Source of the DNA: an uncultured Holdemania sp.
GTDB lineage: Bacteria; Bacillota_I; Bacilli_A; Erysipelotrichales; Erysipelotrichaceae
Reading direction: 5' to 3'
DNA: 63,285 bases
NCBI GenBank assembly: GCA_904395815.1
Contig: CAJFOC010000004.1
Location: 1 to 63,285, forward strand
The position numbers and the translations under genes were made by a program. Positions 54,006-63,206 of this stretch are shown here, piece by piece. How positions within the stretch are numbered: the stretch's first letter is position 1; each line of letters begins with the position of its first letter. The notes below the pieces were generated by a model that searched no databases, was not told where the DNA came from, and saw only the letters and a list, made by a program, of their open reading frames with translations.

Positions 54006-55346
54006 TCAGCGGGAACCTGCCTCTTCAAAATACTGATGAATGGCCTGACTCATGGCGTTGAGCCGGGCGTCGTTCATTTTAGGTGAAACGCCAATCCAGA
54101 ATGTGTTTTCCATGATGAGGTCCGTATTGGCCAGATCCCCAACCACACGGTATCCCTGACCGCTTTCCCGCAGCTGATCAAAACAAGGATGTTTCAGCAT
54201 GTTTCCGGCGAAAAGCATCCGCGTCTGGATCTTTCTGTCTTCCAGATACCGGACAAGCGCGTTGCGGTCAACTCCCTGACGGACCGTAATCAGAAAACCG
54301 AACCACGAAGGCTCGCAATGAGCTGTCGCCTGCGGCAGAATCAGAAACTCCTGCAGATCGCTCAGACTCTGCCAGAGAATTTCAAAATTGCGCCGCCGCG
54401 CCGCGGTAAAGGCCGGCATTTTTTTCAGCTGAGCCACTCCGATCGCCGCCTGCATTTCCGTCGCCTTCAGATTGTATCCGAAATGAGAATAAACATATTT
54501 ATGATCATAGCCCTGCGGAAGCAGACCGTACTGACCATCATAACGATGACCGCAGAAATTATCCTGACCGCTCGGGCAGACGCAGTCGCGGCCCCAGTCC
54601 CGGAATGAACGCGCAATCTTGTACAGCAGCGGATTGGAAGTATACACGGCTCCGCCCTCTCCCATGGTCATATGATGCGGCGGATAAAAACTGGACGTTC
54701 CGATATCCCCGATGGAACCGGTCAGCTTTCGCTCTCCGTCGATTTCCACCACCGAGCCCAGCGCGTCGCAATTGTCTTCGATCAGCCACAGACGATGCCG
54801 CTGACAGAACTGCTTCACCGCGGCCAGATCAAAAGGATTGCCCAGAGTATGCGCGATCATCACCGCTTTTGTTTTTTCACTCAGCGCTTTTTCCAGCAAG
54901 GATACATCGATATTGTAATCAGGGATCGTCACATCCACAAAAACCGGCACCGCTCCGTATTGAAGAATCGGAGAAATGGTAGTCGGAAATCCGGCGGCCA
55001 CGGTAATCACCTCGTCTCCCCGCTTCAGCTGTCTTTCCTTCAGAAGCGGCGAGGTCAGCGTCATCAGCGCGATCAGGTTGGATGAAGAACCGGAATTGGT
55101 CAAAAGACAGTGCCGGACTCCCAGATACTGAGCGAATTCCCGTTCAAACTGGTCGCAATACCGGCCAGACGTCAGCCAGAAATCCAGCGCGCTGTCGACC
55201 AGATTCATCATCTCCTGTTCATCATAAACACGGCCGGCATAGGGAATTCTGTCCCCCGGCTGCCAGTGATCCTCAGCGTGATATTTTCTGTAATAATCTT
55301 TGACCTGCTGCAAAATCTGCCGCTTGTCTTCTGCCATTGAACTCAT
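54006..55346 (-). CDS. rfbH: CDP-4-dehydro-6-deoxyglucose 3-dehydratase (E1), PLP/[2Fe-2S]
   Basis: At 446 aa it belongs to the aminotransferase-fold DegT group. In place of the PLP-binding Lys is His ([14 protein letters not shown]), the E1/RfbH hallmark. The [2Fe-2S] ligands follow the C-x-C-x7-C pattern in [13 protein letters not shown], with an upstream Cys in EDNCDA. E1 removes the C3 hydroxyl and needs an E3 flavin/iron-sulfur reductase (RfbI/AscD); none is in the window. Start ATG 55346 overlaps the rfbG stop (ATGA), with GGAAGAGGAAAA ahead. Confidence 0.93.
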   Translation of the reverse strand: MSSMAEDKRQILQQVKDYYRKYHAEDHWQPGDRIPYAGRVYDEQEMMNLVDSALDFWLTSGRYCDQFEREFAQYLGVRHCLLTNSGSSSNLIALMTLTSPLLKERQLKRGDEVITVAAGFPTTISPILQYGAVPVFVDVTIPDYNIDVSLLEKALSEKTKAVMIAHTLGNPFDLAAVKQFCQRHRLWLIEDNCDALGSVVEIDGERKLTGSIGDIGTSSFYPPHHMTMGEGGAVYTSNPLLYKIARSFRDWGRDCVCPSGQDNFCGHRYDGQYGLLPQGYDHKYVYSHFGYNLKATEMQAAIGVAQLKKMPAFTAARRRNFEILWQSLSDLQEFLILPQATAHCEPSWFGFLITVRQGVDRNALVRYLEDRKIQTRMLFAGNMLKHPCFDQLRESGQGYRVVGDLANTDLIMENTFWIGVSPKMNDARLNAMSQAIHQYFEEAGSR

Positions 55347-56416
55347 TTTTCCTCTTCCTCCCAATACTCATGAATCTGACGCAAAGTCACCTGATCCATC
55401 GGCTCTTGTCGAGCCAGCGCCTGCGCCCATTCGACTGTCTTTTTGACCGCCTGATCCACATGCCAGCGCGGCTGCCAGCCCAGTCTGTCTTTGGCCCGAT
55501 CGCAATTCAGCTTTAAAAATCCGGCTTCGTGCGGCCCATGCCAGTCCACCGCCTGCCAGCGGGCGCCTTGCCAGTTTTCACAAAACAGAGCGCACAGCTG
55601 ACCGGTAGTAATGCAGTCATCCTCTTGCGGCCCGATGTTGTAACTGCCGGCCAGCTGAGGATTTTCAGCCTGTTTTCTGGCCAGTTCCAGATAAAACAGA
55701 TCCGCTTCCAGAACATGCTGATAAGGCCGGACCGAATTCGGATTGCGGACAATGATCGGCTCATTGCGCAGCGTATACCGAATGCAGTCGGGAATGATCC
55801 GGTTGGCGGAGAAATCCCCGCCGCCGATGACATTTCCGGCACGACATGTGGAAATCGCCGGCTGACCGGCCTGAAAAAAGGACCGGATATAGGAAGCGGT
55901 CACCAGCTCAGAACAGGATTTGCTGTTGGAATACGGATCGTATCCGTTCAGCCGGTCCTGTTCCTGATAGCGGTAGTCCGCCTGCTCCCGGTTTTCGTAT
56001 ACCTTATCCGTCGTGACATTGATTGCGGAAACAACACAGGCATTTTCCCTGATGCATTCCAGCACGTTGACCGTTCCCATGATATTTACGTCAAACGTGT
56101 AGACCGGATCGCGATAGGAATCAATGACCAGCGGCTGCGCCGCCAGATGAAAGACAATCTGCGGCTGAAATTCCGCAAACACTTTTTTCAGCTTTTCCAG
56201 ATCCCGGATGTCAAACAGACAGGAAGTCATTTTCTGCTTCAGATTCAGCAGCTCAAAACAGGAAGGATCCGTCTTGGGAGGCAGACCGACTCCCCAGACT
56301 TCAGCTCCCAGCTCCAGCAGCGCCATGCACAGCCAGCTGCCTTTGAATCCTGTATGTCCTGTAACCAGAACGCGTTTCCCGGCATAAAATTTTTTCAGTT
56401 TTCCCATATTTTCCAC
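55343..56416 (-). CDS. rfbG: CDP-glucose 4,6-dehydratase
   Basis: At 357 aa, the signature [12 protein letters not shown] near residue 18 and [21 protein letters not shown] (Y-x-x-x-K) and [11 protein letters not shown] identify RfbG. It converts CDP-glucose to CDP-4-dehydro-6-deoxyglucose. The start is either GTG 56416 (AGGAAAGG 6-10 nt upstream) or ATG 56407; the first fits the ribosome site better. It overlaps rfbF by 22 nt. Confidence 0.95.
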   Translation of the reverse strand: MENMGKLKKFYAGKRVLVTGHTGFKGSWLCMALLELGAEVWGVGLPPKTDPSCFELLNLKQKMTSCLFDIRDLEKLKKVFAEFQPQIVFHLAAQPLVIDSYRDPVYTFDVNIMGTVNVLECIRENACVVSAINVTTDKVYENREQADYRYQEQDRLNGYDPYSNSKSCSELVTASYIRSFFQAGQPAISTCRAGNVIGGGDFSANRIIPDCIRYTLRNEPIIVRNPNSVRPYQHVLEADLFYLELARKQAENPQLAGSYNIGPQEDDCITTGQLCALFCENWQGARWQAVDWHGPHEAGFLKLNCDRAKDRLGWQPRWHVDQAVKKTVEWAQALARQEPMDQVTLRQIHEYWEEEEK

Positions 56417-57171
56417 GGCGCCTTTCCTTTTTCCAGCAGCGCTTCCAGTTTGTTTTTATCGTTCAGCGTATCCATGCACTGCCAGAATCCATCATGCCGG
56501 TATGCCTGCAGCTTTCCCTGAGCTGCCAGCTGCTCCAGCGGTTCGCGTTCAAACACGCAGCGATCATCGCCAAGATACTGAAAAATGTCCGGTTCCAGGA
56601 CCATAAAACCGCCGTTGATCCAGCCGCCCTCATCCGGATTCTTTTCCCGGAAAGAACGGATTTCGTTGGTCTCGGAAATTTCCAGCGCGCCAAAACGGCC
56701 TCCCGGCCGCACCGCCGTCAGCGTTACCGTCTTGCCGCTGCGGCGATGAACCTGCAGCAGCGCGTTCAGATCGACATCGCTCACGCCGTCGCCATAGGTC
56801 ATGAAAAACGCTTCACCCTCGACAAATTTCTGAATTCTGCGAATTCTTCCGCCTGTCATCGTATCCAGCCCGGTATCGACACAGGTCACTTTCCACGGCT
56901 CACAAAAGCTGTTCAGAATCTGCATTGAATTGGCCTGAAGATCAAAAGTCACATCGGAATTGTGCAGAAAATAATCCGCAAAGAACTCCTTGATCGCATA
57001 CCCTTTATAACCGCAGCAGATAATGAATTCATGAAAACCGAAACTGCTGTAATACTTCATGATGTGCCATAAAATAGGCTTGTTTCCGATCTCAATCATC
57101 GGCTTGGGCCGAAGATGCGACTCCTCACTGATGCGCGTGCCATAACCCCCTGCCAGAATAACCACTTTCAT
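56395..57171 (-). CDS. rfbF: Glucose-1-phosphate cytidylyltransferase
   Basis: At 258 aa, KVVILAGGYGTRISEES, LRPKPMIEIGNKPILWHIM, TYGDGVSDVDL and NGGFMVLEPDIFQYL mark RfbF/AscA. It forms CDP-glucose from CTP and glucose-1-phosphate and opens the CDP-dideoxysugar unit (rfbF-rfbG-rfbH-YerE-like-YfhO-CsbB-like). GAGGGTG precedes the ATG. An extended -10 promoter lies ~52 nt upstream. Confidence 0.97.
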   Translation of the reverse strand: MKVVILAGGYGTRISEESHLRPKPMIEIGNKPILWHIMKYYSSFGFHEFIICCGYKGYAIKEFFADYFLHNSDVTFDLQANSMQILNSFCEPWKVTCVDTGLDTMTGGRIRRIQKFVEGEAFFMTYGDGVSDVDLNALLQVHRRSGKTVTLTAVRPGGRFGALEISETNEIRSFREKNPDEGGWINGGFMVLEPDIFQYLGDDRCVFEREPLEQLAAQGKLQAYRHDGFWQCMDTLNDKNKLEALLEKGKAPWKIWEN

Positions 57172-57222
57172 CCGTTCACCCTCTGTCTGTTTCTTTGTCC
57201 CATAACATTTTCATTCTTTATC

Positions 57223-57253
57223 ATCATACCATATCCCTGCCCTGATTCTTCAA
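57223..57253 (-). promoter_or_regulatory. Promoter of the CDP-sugar unit
   Basis: On the minus strand TTGAAG (57253-57248), a 19-bp spacer, TGG-TATGAT (-10 at 57228-57223, extended). The long spacer is offset by the TGn motif. Confidence 0.55.
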
Positions 57254-57381
57254 TAAATTGTTACAGTTCAACAGGATCATGCTCAATTTGGACAAAGCAG
57301 ATGAAAGTCGTTCAAGGGTATGATACAATTTCTACCGGAAAGCGCTGTTTGCGCTTCTGTGGAAATAAAGAGGAAAAAACA

Positions 57382-59712
57382 ATGAAACTGAATCGTATTC
57401 CGACACTGCTGATTCTCACCCTGGCCATCGCACTGATCTGCGCCTGCATGTTCATGCCGAACATTCTGGCGCACCTGCCGGTAACCTATGGCACAGACCT
57501 CAAGCCGGAACAGGTTTTCTTCAATGCCGAGCTGACGCATCTGATCGCCCGTTTCTTTGAAACCGGGGCCCTTCCTTTCTACTCCTGGAACATGTTTCTG
57601 GGAACCAATTTCTACGCGTCCCAGTCTTTCTATATCATGGGCGATCTGTATACCTATGCCGGACTGCTGCTGAATTCGATGAACTTCTTCGACCGAACGC
57701 TCATTCTGGAAATTGTCAAATTCTTTGTCAGCGGCCTATCCATGGCGTGGCTTTTGAAACAGATGGGCTATTCCAGCCTGATCCGGATTCTTGGCGGGAT
57801 GGCTTACGCTTTCAGCGGATGGGCCATCTTCTACAGCGGACAGCTGATGTTTCTCTCTTTCTATACTTTCGTTCCTCTGTATCTGGCAGGAATTGAACGT
57901 TATCTGCGCTATGGCAAAAAGTTTGTCTTTCTGTTCAGCACCGCCGTCCTGTTATTTTCTCACTGGTATTTTTTCTACTCCCTTTCTCTGTGGACACCGT
58001 TGTACTATACCTGGCGCTATTTTCTGATTCGCGGTCATTTCAAACGATTTGTCCCGGAAACGCTGAAGCTGATCGGAGTCTATGGGATCGGGGTCGGACT
58101 GGCCGGAGTGATGTTTGTGCCGGGTGTCATCTACATCATGGACAACAACCGGATCGGTCTGAATACTCATCTCTTCTACTTTGATCAGCTGCAGGTTTAT
58201 CTGCACCAGCTCGTCTCCTCGTTTGTGCCCAATTACCTGTATATCTACCGCAACAACATTTTCGAAACCAACTGGCACGTTACCCGCGAGCTGTGCCTGT
58301 GGGCCGGCAGCGTCGTCGGCATTGCCGCTGTCCAGTTTCTGGCTTTCAAGGACAAGGTTTTCCGCAAGGCGACGGCGCTGCTCTATCTGGTGCTGCTTCT
58401 GTTTCTCGTTCTGCCGCTGGGCAACGCGGCCATGCACGGGTTCAGTGAACCTTCTTTCCGCTGGACTTTCCTTTTGACCCTGGTCAACATTCTGGTTGCC
58501 TGTCACATTCTGGAACATGAAGATCAGATTGACTCCCGCTTTCTTAAAATATCGGCGGCCGTCATTGCGCTGATCTGCGCGCTGGCGGTTCCGGCTGCCG
58601 CGCTGGTTCAGGGCCGCCTTTCCCAGCTGCAGCAATACTTTCCGCAATGGGGATTGTTTGTTCTTTACGGCGTGCTGATTCTGATTGCGGCAGCCGTGCT
58701 GATGATCCGAAATCTGCGGTTAAGAAAAACCTTGCTGCTGTTGCTGGCCACGGCGGAATTTGCCGGTTCAGGCATGGCGTTATACATCACCAGCATGGAT
58801 ACCAGCGAACGGGGCACCTATGAATTTTTTGATCGGGTCACCCATGTGCTGCAGACGGAAGAAGGACAGCTGAACCAGATGCTGGACAGTCTGGATCCGC
58901 AGAATCCGACTCAGTTCTATCGCGTTTATGTACCTCATGATTCGCTGTACTGGAGCTACAGTCACAACATGTCCATCATCTACCAGATGAAAGGTCTGAT
59001 GACTTACGATTCCACTTACGCGCCAAGTCTGAATCAGCTGCGCGACATTGCGCCGCAGGTCAGCGAATTCAACTCCGGGATGATTTTCAACATCAAAGAT
59101 CCGGATCTGGTCACCTTCCTGAATACCAAATATGCCCTGGTTCTGTCCGAAGAGGAATTGCCGGATGCTTCCCGTTGGGAACTGATCGACGATGATTATC
59201 TCGGATCGATCCGCGTCTACCTCAACCGGGATTACCGTCCATTAGGAACCACCTATCATCAGGCGGTCACCTACGAACAGTTTCAACAGCAGCAGCTGCC
59301 GCTGTCCGCTCTGAACGATACGGTCATCATCCGGCAGGAAGACCTGGACGCCATTCAGCCATGGCTGAACGCTCAGACGAACACCGCGATGGATTCGGTT
59401 TCCTATACCGGCAATCAGCTGTTTGCTACCTGTACTGCCGAAGAAGACACATTCATGGTCATCACGCTGCCGTATGACGCCGGCTGGCAGATTCAGGTCA
59501 ATCAACAGACGGTGCCGGTGTACAATGTCAGCGGCGGCTTCATCGGCATTCCGCTGAAAGCCGGGGAAAATCAGATTCTGATGACCTTTACCCCTCAGGG
59601 CTTCAAAGAAGGAGCGCTGATGACTCTGGCTGCCGCAGCGGCCACCGTCGTATTGTTTCTGGTCGAAAGAAGAAAGAAACGCCGTCACTCTGCCGCGCAG
59701 AACCACGAATGA
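57382..59712 (+). CDS. YfhO-family GT-C membrane protein, 776 aa, copy A
   Basis: About 13 helices fill residues 5-440; a ~310-residue ectodomain and a last helix (~745-765, MTLAAAAATVVLFLV) follow. Marks shared with copy B are YGTDLKPEQ, GALPFYSWNMFLG, SGWAIFYSGQLMFLSFY, LYWSYSHNMSI, GLMTYDSTY and LPYDAGWQIQVN. It probably transfers an undecaprenyl-phosphate-linked sugar to a wall polymer. The start is ATG 57382 after AGAGGAAAAAACA; upstream in-frame sequence overlaps rfbF antisense and is not coding. A small hairpin (AGCGC-TGTTT-GCGCT) lies in its leader near 57340. It is followed by a terminator. Confidence 0.88.
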   Translation: MKLNRIPTLLILTLAIALICACMFMPNILAHLPVTYGTDLKPEQVFFNAELTHLIARFFETGALPFYSWNMFLGTNFYASQSFYIMGDLYTYAGLLLNSMNFFDRTLILEIVKFFVSGLSMAWLLKQMGYSSLIRILGGMAYAFSGWAIFYSGQLMFLSFYTFVPLYLAGIERYLRYGKKFVFLFSTAVLLFSHWYFFYSLSLWTPLYYTWRYFLIRGHFKRFVPETLKLIGVYGIGVGLAGVMFVPGVIYIMDNNRIGLNTHLFYFDQLQVYLHQLVSSFVPNYLYIYRNNIFETNWHVTRELCLWAGSVVGIAAVQFLAFKDKVFRKATALLYLVLLLFLVLPLGNAAMHGFSEPSFRWTFLLTLVNILVACHILEHEDQIDSRFLKISAAVIALICALAVPAAALVQGRLSQLQQYFPQWGLFVLYGVLILIAAAVLMIRNLRLRKTLLLLLATAEFAGSGMALYITSMDTSERGTYEFFDRVTHVLQTEEGQLNQMLDSLDPQNPTQFYRVYVPHDSLYWSYSHNMSIIYQMKGLMTYDSTYAPSLNQLRDIAPQVSEFNSGMIFNIKDPDLVTFLNTKYALVLSEEELPDASRWELIDDDYLGSIRVYLNRDYRPLGTTYHQAVTYEQFQQQQLPLSALNDTVIIRQEDLDAIQPWLNAQTNTAMDSVSYTGNQLFATCTAEEDTFMVITLPYDAGWQIQVNQQTVPVYNVSGGFIGIPLKAGENQILMTFTPQGFKEGALMTLAAAAATVVLFLVERRKKRRHSAAQNHE

Positions 59713-59758
59713 AAAACGGGAATGTCTGTCCTGATAGAACAGAACCATTCCCGTTTTC
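59713..59758. terminator. Two-way terminator after YfhO copy A
   Basis: AAAACGGGAATG pairs perfectly with CATTCCCGTTTT across a 21-nt loop, followed by a short T run. The rest of 59713-60130 holds the candidate RNA below and no gene. Confidence 0.75.
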
Positions 59759-59831
59759 ATTTCTCTGCACAGATTCCCGGCCACAGCACGCCATTTCGAT
59801 TCTTTCCATTGAGTTATGCCAGCGTAAAATA

Positions 59832-59840
59832 TGATATGAT
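59832..59840 (+). promoter_or_regulatory. Extended -10 promoter of the candidate structured RNA
   Basis: TGA-TATGAT (59832-59840), with TTGAGT at 59809-59814 as a possible distant -35 (20-bp spacing). Transcription would begin near 59846, at the outer stem of the RNA. Confidence 0.5.
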
Positions 59841-59842
59841 AA

Positions 59843-59949
59843 CAGAGGAATCCGGACCTGCTTACAAAAGATCGGATTGATGTAGCAATACCGCAACAGC
59901 AGAGTGGATTTCAGCATACTGGACTAAGCGTAGATTCCTCTGCTTTTTT
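59843..59949 (+). ncRNA. Candidate structured RNA: closed multi-branch fold ending in a terminator
   Basis: CAGAGGAATC (59843-59852) is a perfect 10-bp match to GATTCCTCTG (59933-59942), followed by C and six T residues. Between the arms three smaller hairpins can form: TGCTTACA with TGTAGCA (59859-59866/59881-59887), CCGC with GTGG (59891-59894/59904-59907), and TTCAG with CTGGA around a CATA loop (59910-59923). An extended -10 promoter lies just upstream. The element sits ~180 nt before YfhO copy B. It could be a terminating riboswitch or attenuator, an independent small RNA, or simply a long-looped terminator. It matches no riboswitch class or 4.5S RNA that I recognise. Confidence 0.45.
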
Positions 59950-60130
59950 GGAAAGACGGCGCAGGCTCACCGCCTCCTCTTGTATGCCGCAAACCGGAAT
60001 GATCAATTATCCACCCGTTTCTGGTTACCAGCACAGGCCTTCACGCTGCCTGCCGGAGATCGTCCGATTATGGTGCCGGCCTGATGGTTCAGAAACGGAA
60101 ACGATCAAAGAGTCGAAGGAGCTTCTGTTG

Positions 60131-62461
60131 ATGACAAAACAAACTCGAACGCAATGCCGTCAGCTGCTGATTCTGGCGGGTCTGACTTTGCTTCTGTGTC
60201 TGGCAATCTATTTTCCCTACATCGTCTTCCGCCTGCCGCTGGAATACGGAACCGACATCAAACCGCAATGGTTTCCTTTTTACGAAGAATTCCGTAATCT
60301 GATCACCGCCTTTTTTCAGGAAGGATCCCTGCCCTTTTATTCGTGGTCGCTGTTTCTCGGCAACAATTTTTACGCGTCCAAAAGCTATTATCTGATGGGC
60401 GATCTGTTCAGCTATCTGGGACTGCTGTTTCCGACTCAGTTTTTTGATACGGCGCTGATTCTGACTATTCTGAAGATCATGGTCGCTTCTCTGAGCTTTA
60501 ACGCGCTGTTATCGCAGATGAATATGCAATTTCGTACCCGGCTTGTCGGTTCGCTGTGCTATGCGTTCAGCTCCTGGGCTCTGTTTTTCAGCGGGCAGCT
60601 GTCCTTTCTGTCCTTTTACTGTCTGATGCCGCTTTATTTTGCCGGTCTGGAACGCTATCTGCGCTATGGAAAAAAGGCGCTGTACCTCATGATGTGTACC
60701 GTGCTTCTGCTGACGAATTTCTATTTCTTTTTCACTCTGTCGCTGTTTACCGTTCCGTATTACCTCTGGCGTTATTTTGTGATTCACTGCGACACGGGCC
60801 ATTTTCTTTCCGATACGCTGAAATTGATTGGCATATACCTGCTGGGCGTCGGACTGACCGGTTTTCTGACTCTTCCCACGCTTTTCTATATCCTTGGCAA
60901 TGATCGGGTCGGAGCGATGAATTTTACTGTCGTATACGATCAGATCCGGATTTATCTTCACGAACTGGCGGCGGCGCTGGTTCCCAATTATCTGTACATC
61001 TACAAGGACAGTGTCTTTGAAACCGGATGGCATGTCACACGGGAGCTTTGTCTTTGGGCTGGCGCGCTGACAGCCCTGTTATTGCCGCAGGTACTGACGG
61101 ATCCGGATCGCCGTTATGCGCGTCTGACACGCCGGCTTCTGCTGGGCTGCGGAATCATGCTGTTATTGCCGCTGGCCAATTCACTGATGCATGGACTGGG
61201 GGATCCATCCTTTCGCTGGACGCTGATGCTGATCACCATTAATCTGCTGATCAGCTGTCATTATCTGGATCAGCCGCAGCGAATTCATCGGAAAACGCTG
61301 ATCCTTTCCGCAGCGGCGCTGACGCTTTTGTGCGCTCTGATCGTTCCTGTTACCGCATGGGCTGAAGGAGAGCTGTCTTCTCTGTTGTCGGGTTATGGCC
61401 GCCAATGGGGATTGTTTCTTGTCTGTGCTTTGCTGTTTTTGCTGTATGCGGGACTGCTGCTCAGTTCCAGACGGTTTGCGGCGAACCTGCTGATCCTTTG
61501 CGTAGTGCTGGAAATGGGAACCGCCGGAGTGTTGCTGATCGCGCAGAATCGCGACCGGGGAGAGCGGGGAACTTTTGAATTTGTCGAAGAGGTAACGCAT
61601 GTGCTGCAGGATGAACCGGGAGAACTGAATGAATTTCTGCGCAACATCGAACCTGAAAACGCAACGCAATACTATCGGGTCTTTGTCCCGCATGAATCGC
61701 TGTACTGGAGCTACAGTCATAACATGAGCCTGTTTTATCAGCTGAATGGAGTCATGACGTATGATTCTACCTATTCGCCAAGCTTCAATCAGCTAAGAGA
61801 ACTGGCGCCTCAGGTGCGCGATTTTGAATCCGACTGGATCTTCAACATCACCGATCCGGATCTGATTGAATTTTTAAGCGTCAAGTACGCGATTGTGACG
61901 CAGGAAAGCGAACTTCCATCAACCGGCAGCTGGCGGCTGCTGACCGACTCCTACCGCAATTCGCTGAAGGTCTATCGTAACGACGCCTACCGTCCGCTGG
62001 GGACAACCTACAGCGACGTGATCAGCATCGACATTCTGATCCATGACTACGATACGGATCTCAGTCTGCTGAATCAGAAAATCATCGCCAAAGAAGAAGA
62101 TGTGGAAGCCATTCGCTTTTGCCTGCGCAGCGATTCCGTTTCCGTTCTGGAAAACATTCATTACCAGCACAACTCACTGACCGGTTATCTGACCTGTGTA
62201 GATCGTTCCTTTCTCGTCCTGTCTTTGCCTTACGACGAAGGATGGAACATTCTGGTCAATGGCAGAGAGGTGCCGGTCTATGAGGTCAACGGCGGGTTTA
62301 TCGGCGTTCCTGTGGACGCTGGCGATAATCAGTTTGAAATGTATTTTGTTCCCAAAGGGCTGAAAGCAGGGGTGCTGATCAGCGGATTCAGCGGCGTTGC
62401 GATTATTTTCCTGAGCTTCATCCAATGGAAAAAAGGAAAACGGCAGCCGCGCCGGCAATGA
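60131..62461 (+). CDS. YfhO-family GT-C membrane protein, 776 aa, copy B
   Basis: It is exactly as long as copy A and similar throughout: YGTDIKPQWF, GSLPFYSWSLFLGNNFYASKS, LFFSGQLSFLSFY, LYWSYSHNMSL, GVMTYDSTYSPS, LPYDEGWNILVNG. It has ~13 helices, an ectodomain, and a final helix (SGFSGVAIIFLSFIQW). The start is ATG 60131 with AAGGAG ~10 nt upstream; the in-frame extension toward 59948 crosses the terminator hairpin and is rejected. The two copies probably modify different polymers or use different sugars. It converges with the truncated third copy with 1 nt between their stops. Confidence 0.88.
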   Translation: MTKQTRTQCRQLLILAGLTLLLCLAIYFPYIVFRLPLEYGTDIKPQWFPFYEEFRNLITAFFQEGSLPFYSWSLFLGNNFYASKSYYLMGDLFSYLGLLFPTQFFDTALILTILKIMVASLSFNALLSQMNMQFRTRLVGSLCYAFSSWALFFSGQLSFLSFYCLMPLYFAGLERYLRYGKKALYLMMCTVLLLTNFYFFFTLSLFTVPYYLWRYFVIHCDTGHFLSDTLKLIGIYLLGVGLTGFLTLPTLFYILGNDRVGAMNFTVVYDQIRIYLHELAAALVPNYLYIYKDSVFETGWHVTRELCLWAGALTALLLPQVLTDPDRRYARLTRRLLLGCGIMLLLPLANSLMHGLGDPSFRWTLMLITINLLISCHYLDQPQRIHRKTLILSAAALTLLCALIVPVTAWAEGELSSLLSGYGRQWGLFLVCALLFLLYAGLLLSSRRFAANLLILCVVLEMGTAGVLLIAQNRDRGERGTFEFVEEVTHVLQDEPGELNEFLRNIEPENATQYYRVFVPHESLYWSYSHNMSLFYQLNGVMTYDSTYSPSFNQLRELAPQVRDFESDWIFNITDPDLIEFLSVKYAIVTQESELPSTGSWRLLTDSYRNSLKVYRNDAYRPLGTTYSDVISIDILIHDYDTDLSLLNQKIIAKEEDVEAIRFCLRSDSVSVLENIHYQHNSLTGYLTCVDRSFLVLSLPYDEGWNILVNGREVPVYEVNGGFIGVPVDAGDNQFEMYFVPKGLKAGVLISGFSGVAIIFLSFIQWKKGKRQPRRQ

Positions 62462-62462
62462 T

Positions 62463-63206
62463 TCACGATCTGCCTTGATTTCGTCTTGAACCGATCGCCA
62501 AGCCTCCCAGTAACACCAATCCCAGTACCGTCGCCATAACCCCTGCCTGCAATCCCTGCGGGGTGAAATTCATTTCAATTTCACTGTCACCGGAAGGAAC
62601 TGCGAAGCCGATCATTCCGCCATTGATTGAATAGATCTCTGCCGGCTGACCATTCACTTTCACACTCCATCCCTTATCATAAGGAACTGAAACAGAGATC
62701 AGACCCCCTTCGGAAGAAGTCACCCCGGCGGTGACTGTATTGGCCTGAACATGAACAAAGGTGCATTCGGTCACAGAGGAGCGAATCATCGTTTTCAGCT
62801 GTTCATAGTCAGATTCATGACATATCGCAGTATCCAGGATGTCATGACTGCGGATCTCATCCTGATTCAAAACAGCAAGGTTCTGATAGCTTCGGACAAA
62901 GTTTTTGTAATGAAGGTTTTCATAGACCAAATAAGAGTGGAATTCTCCCACTTTGACAAAATCATCATGGGGAAGCTGACTTTCTTCCGTGACCACTGCA
63001 TATTTCGTGCAGAGAAAATCCACAAGAACCGGATCGCTGATTTCATAGGACCAGGGCAGATACGAGTTGATATCGGAAATCTGATTCAGATCGGAAGCGG
63101 AAGACGACACCATCGAATCATAGGTCATCAGTCCCATGATGTTAAAATTCCAATTAAGAGTGGTGATATCGGACGGGATTGACGACCTGTTTGAATTGTC
63201 CGCCCT
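62463..63206 (-). pseudogene. Third YfhO paralogue, C-terminal fragment only
   Basis: About 248 codons match the C-terminal third of copies A and B: NIMGLMTYDSM, SDPVLVDFLCTKYAVVTEE, VPYDKGWSVKVNGQ, SINGGMIGFAVPSG and a last helix (MATVLGLVLLGGLAIG). Going upstream, YfhO-like sequence (NRSSIPSDITTLNW) continues only to ~63200, then an in-frame TAG at 63209-63207 closes the frame. All membrane helices except the last are absent. Either the gene was cut by a rearrangement or the sequence is wrongly joined there. The remaining piece is unlikely to function. Confidence 0.75.

Noticed and set aside
57115-57381. Long N-terminal extension of YfhO copy A
   Set aside because: It runs antisense through rfbF and its promoter, lacks a ribosome site, and the protein sequence is not family-like until ATG 57382.
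59843-59949. 4.5S/SRP RNA or T-box leader
   Set aside because: The SRP tetraloop-asymmetric loop motif and T-box specifier/antiterminator sequences are absent.
59948-60130. N-terminal extension of YfhO copy B
   Set aside because: It begins at the T-tract of the RNA/terminator; copy B then has the same 776-aa length as copy A only from ATG 60131.
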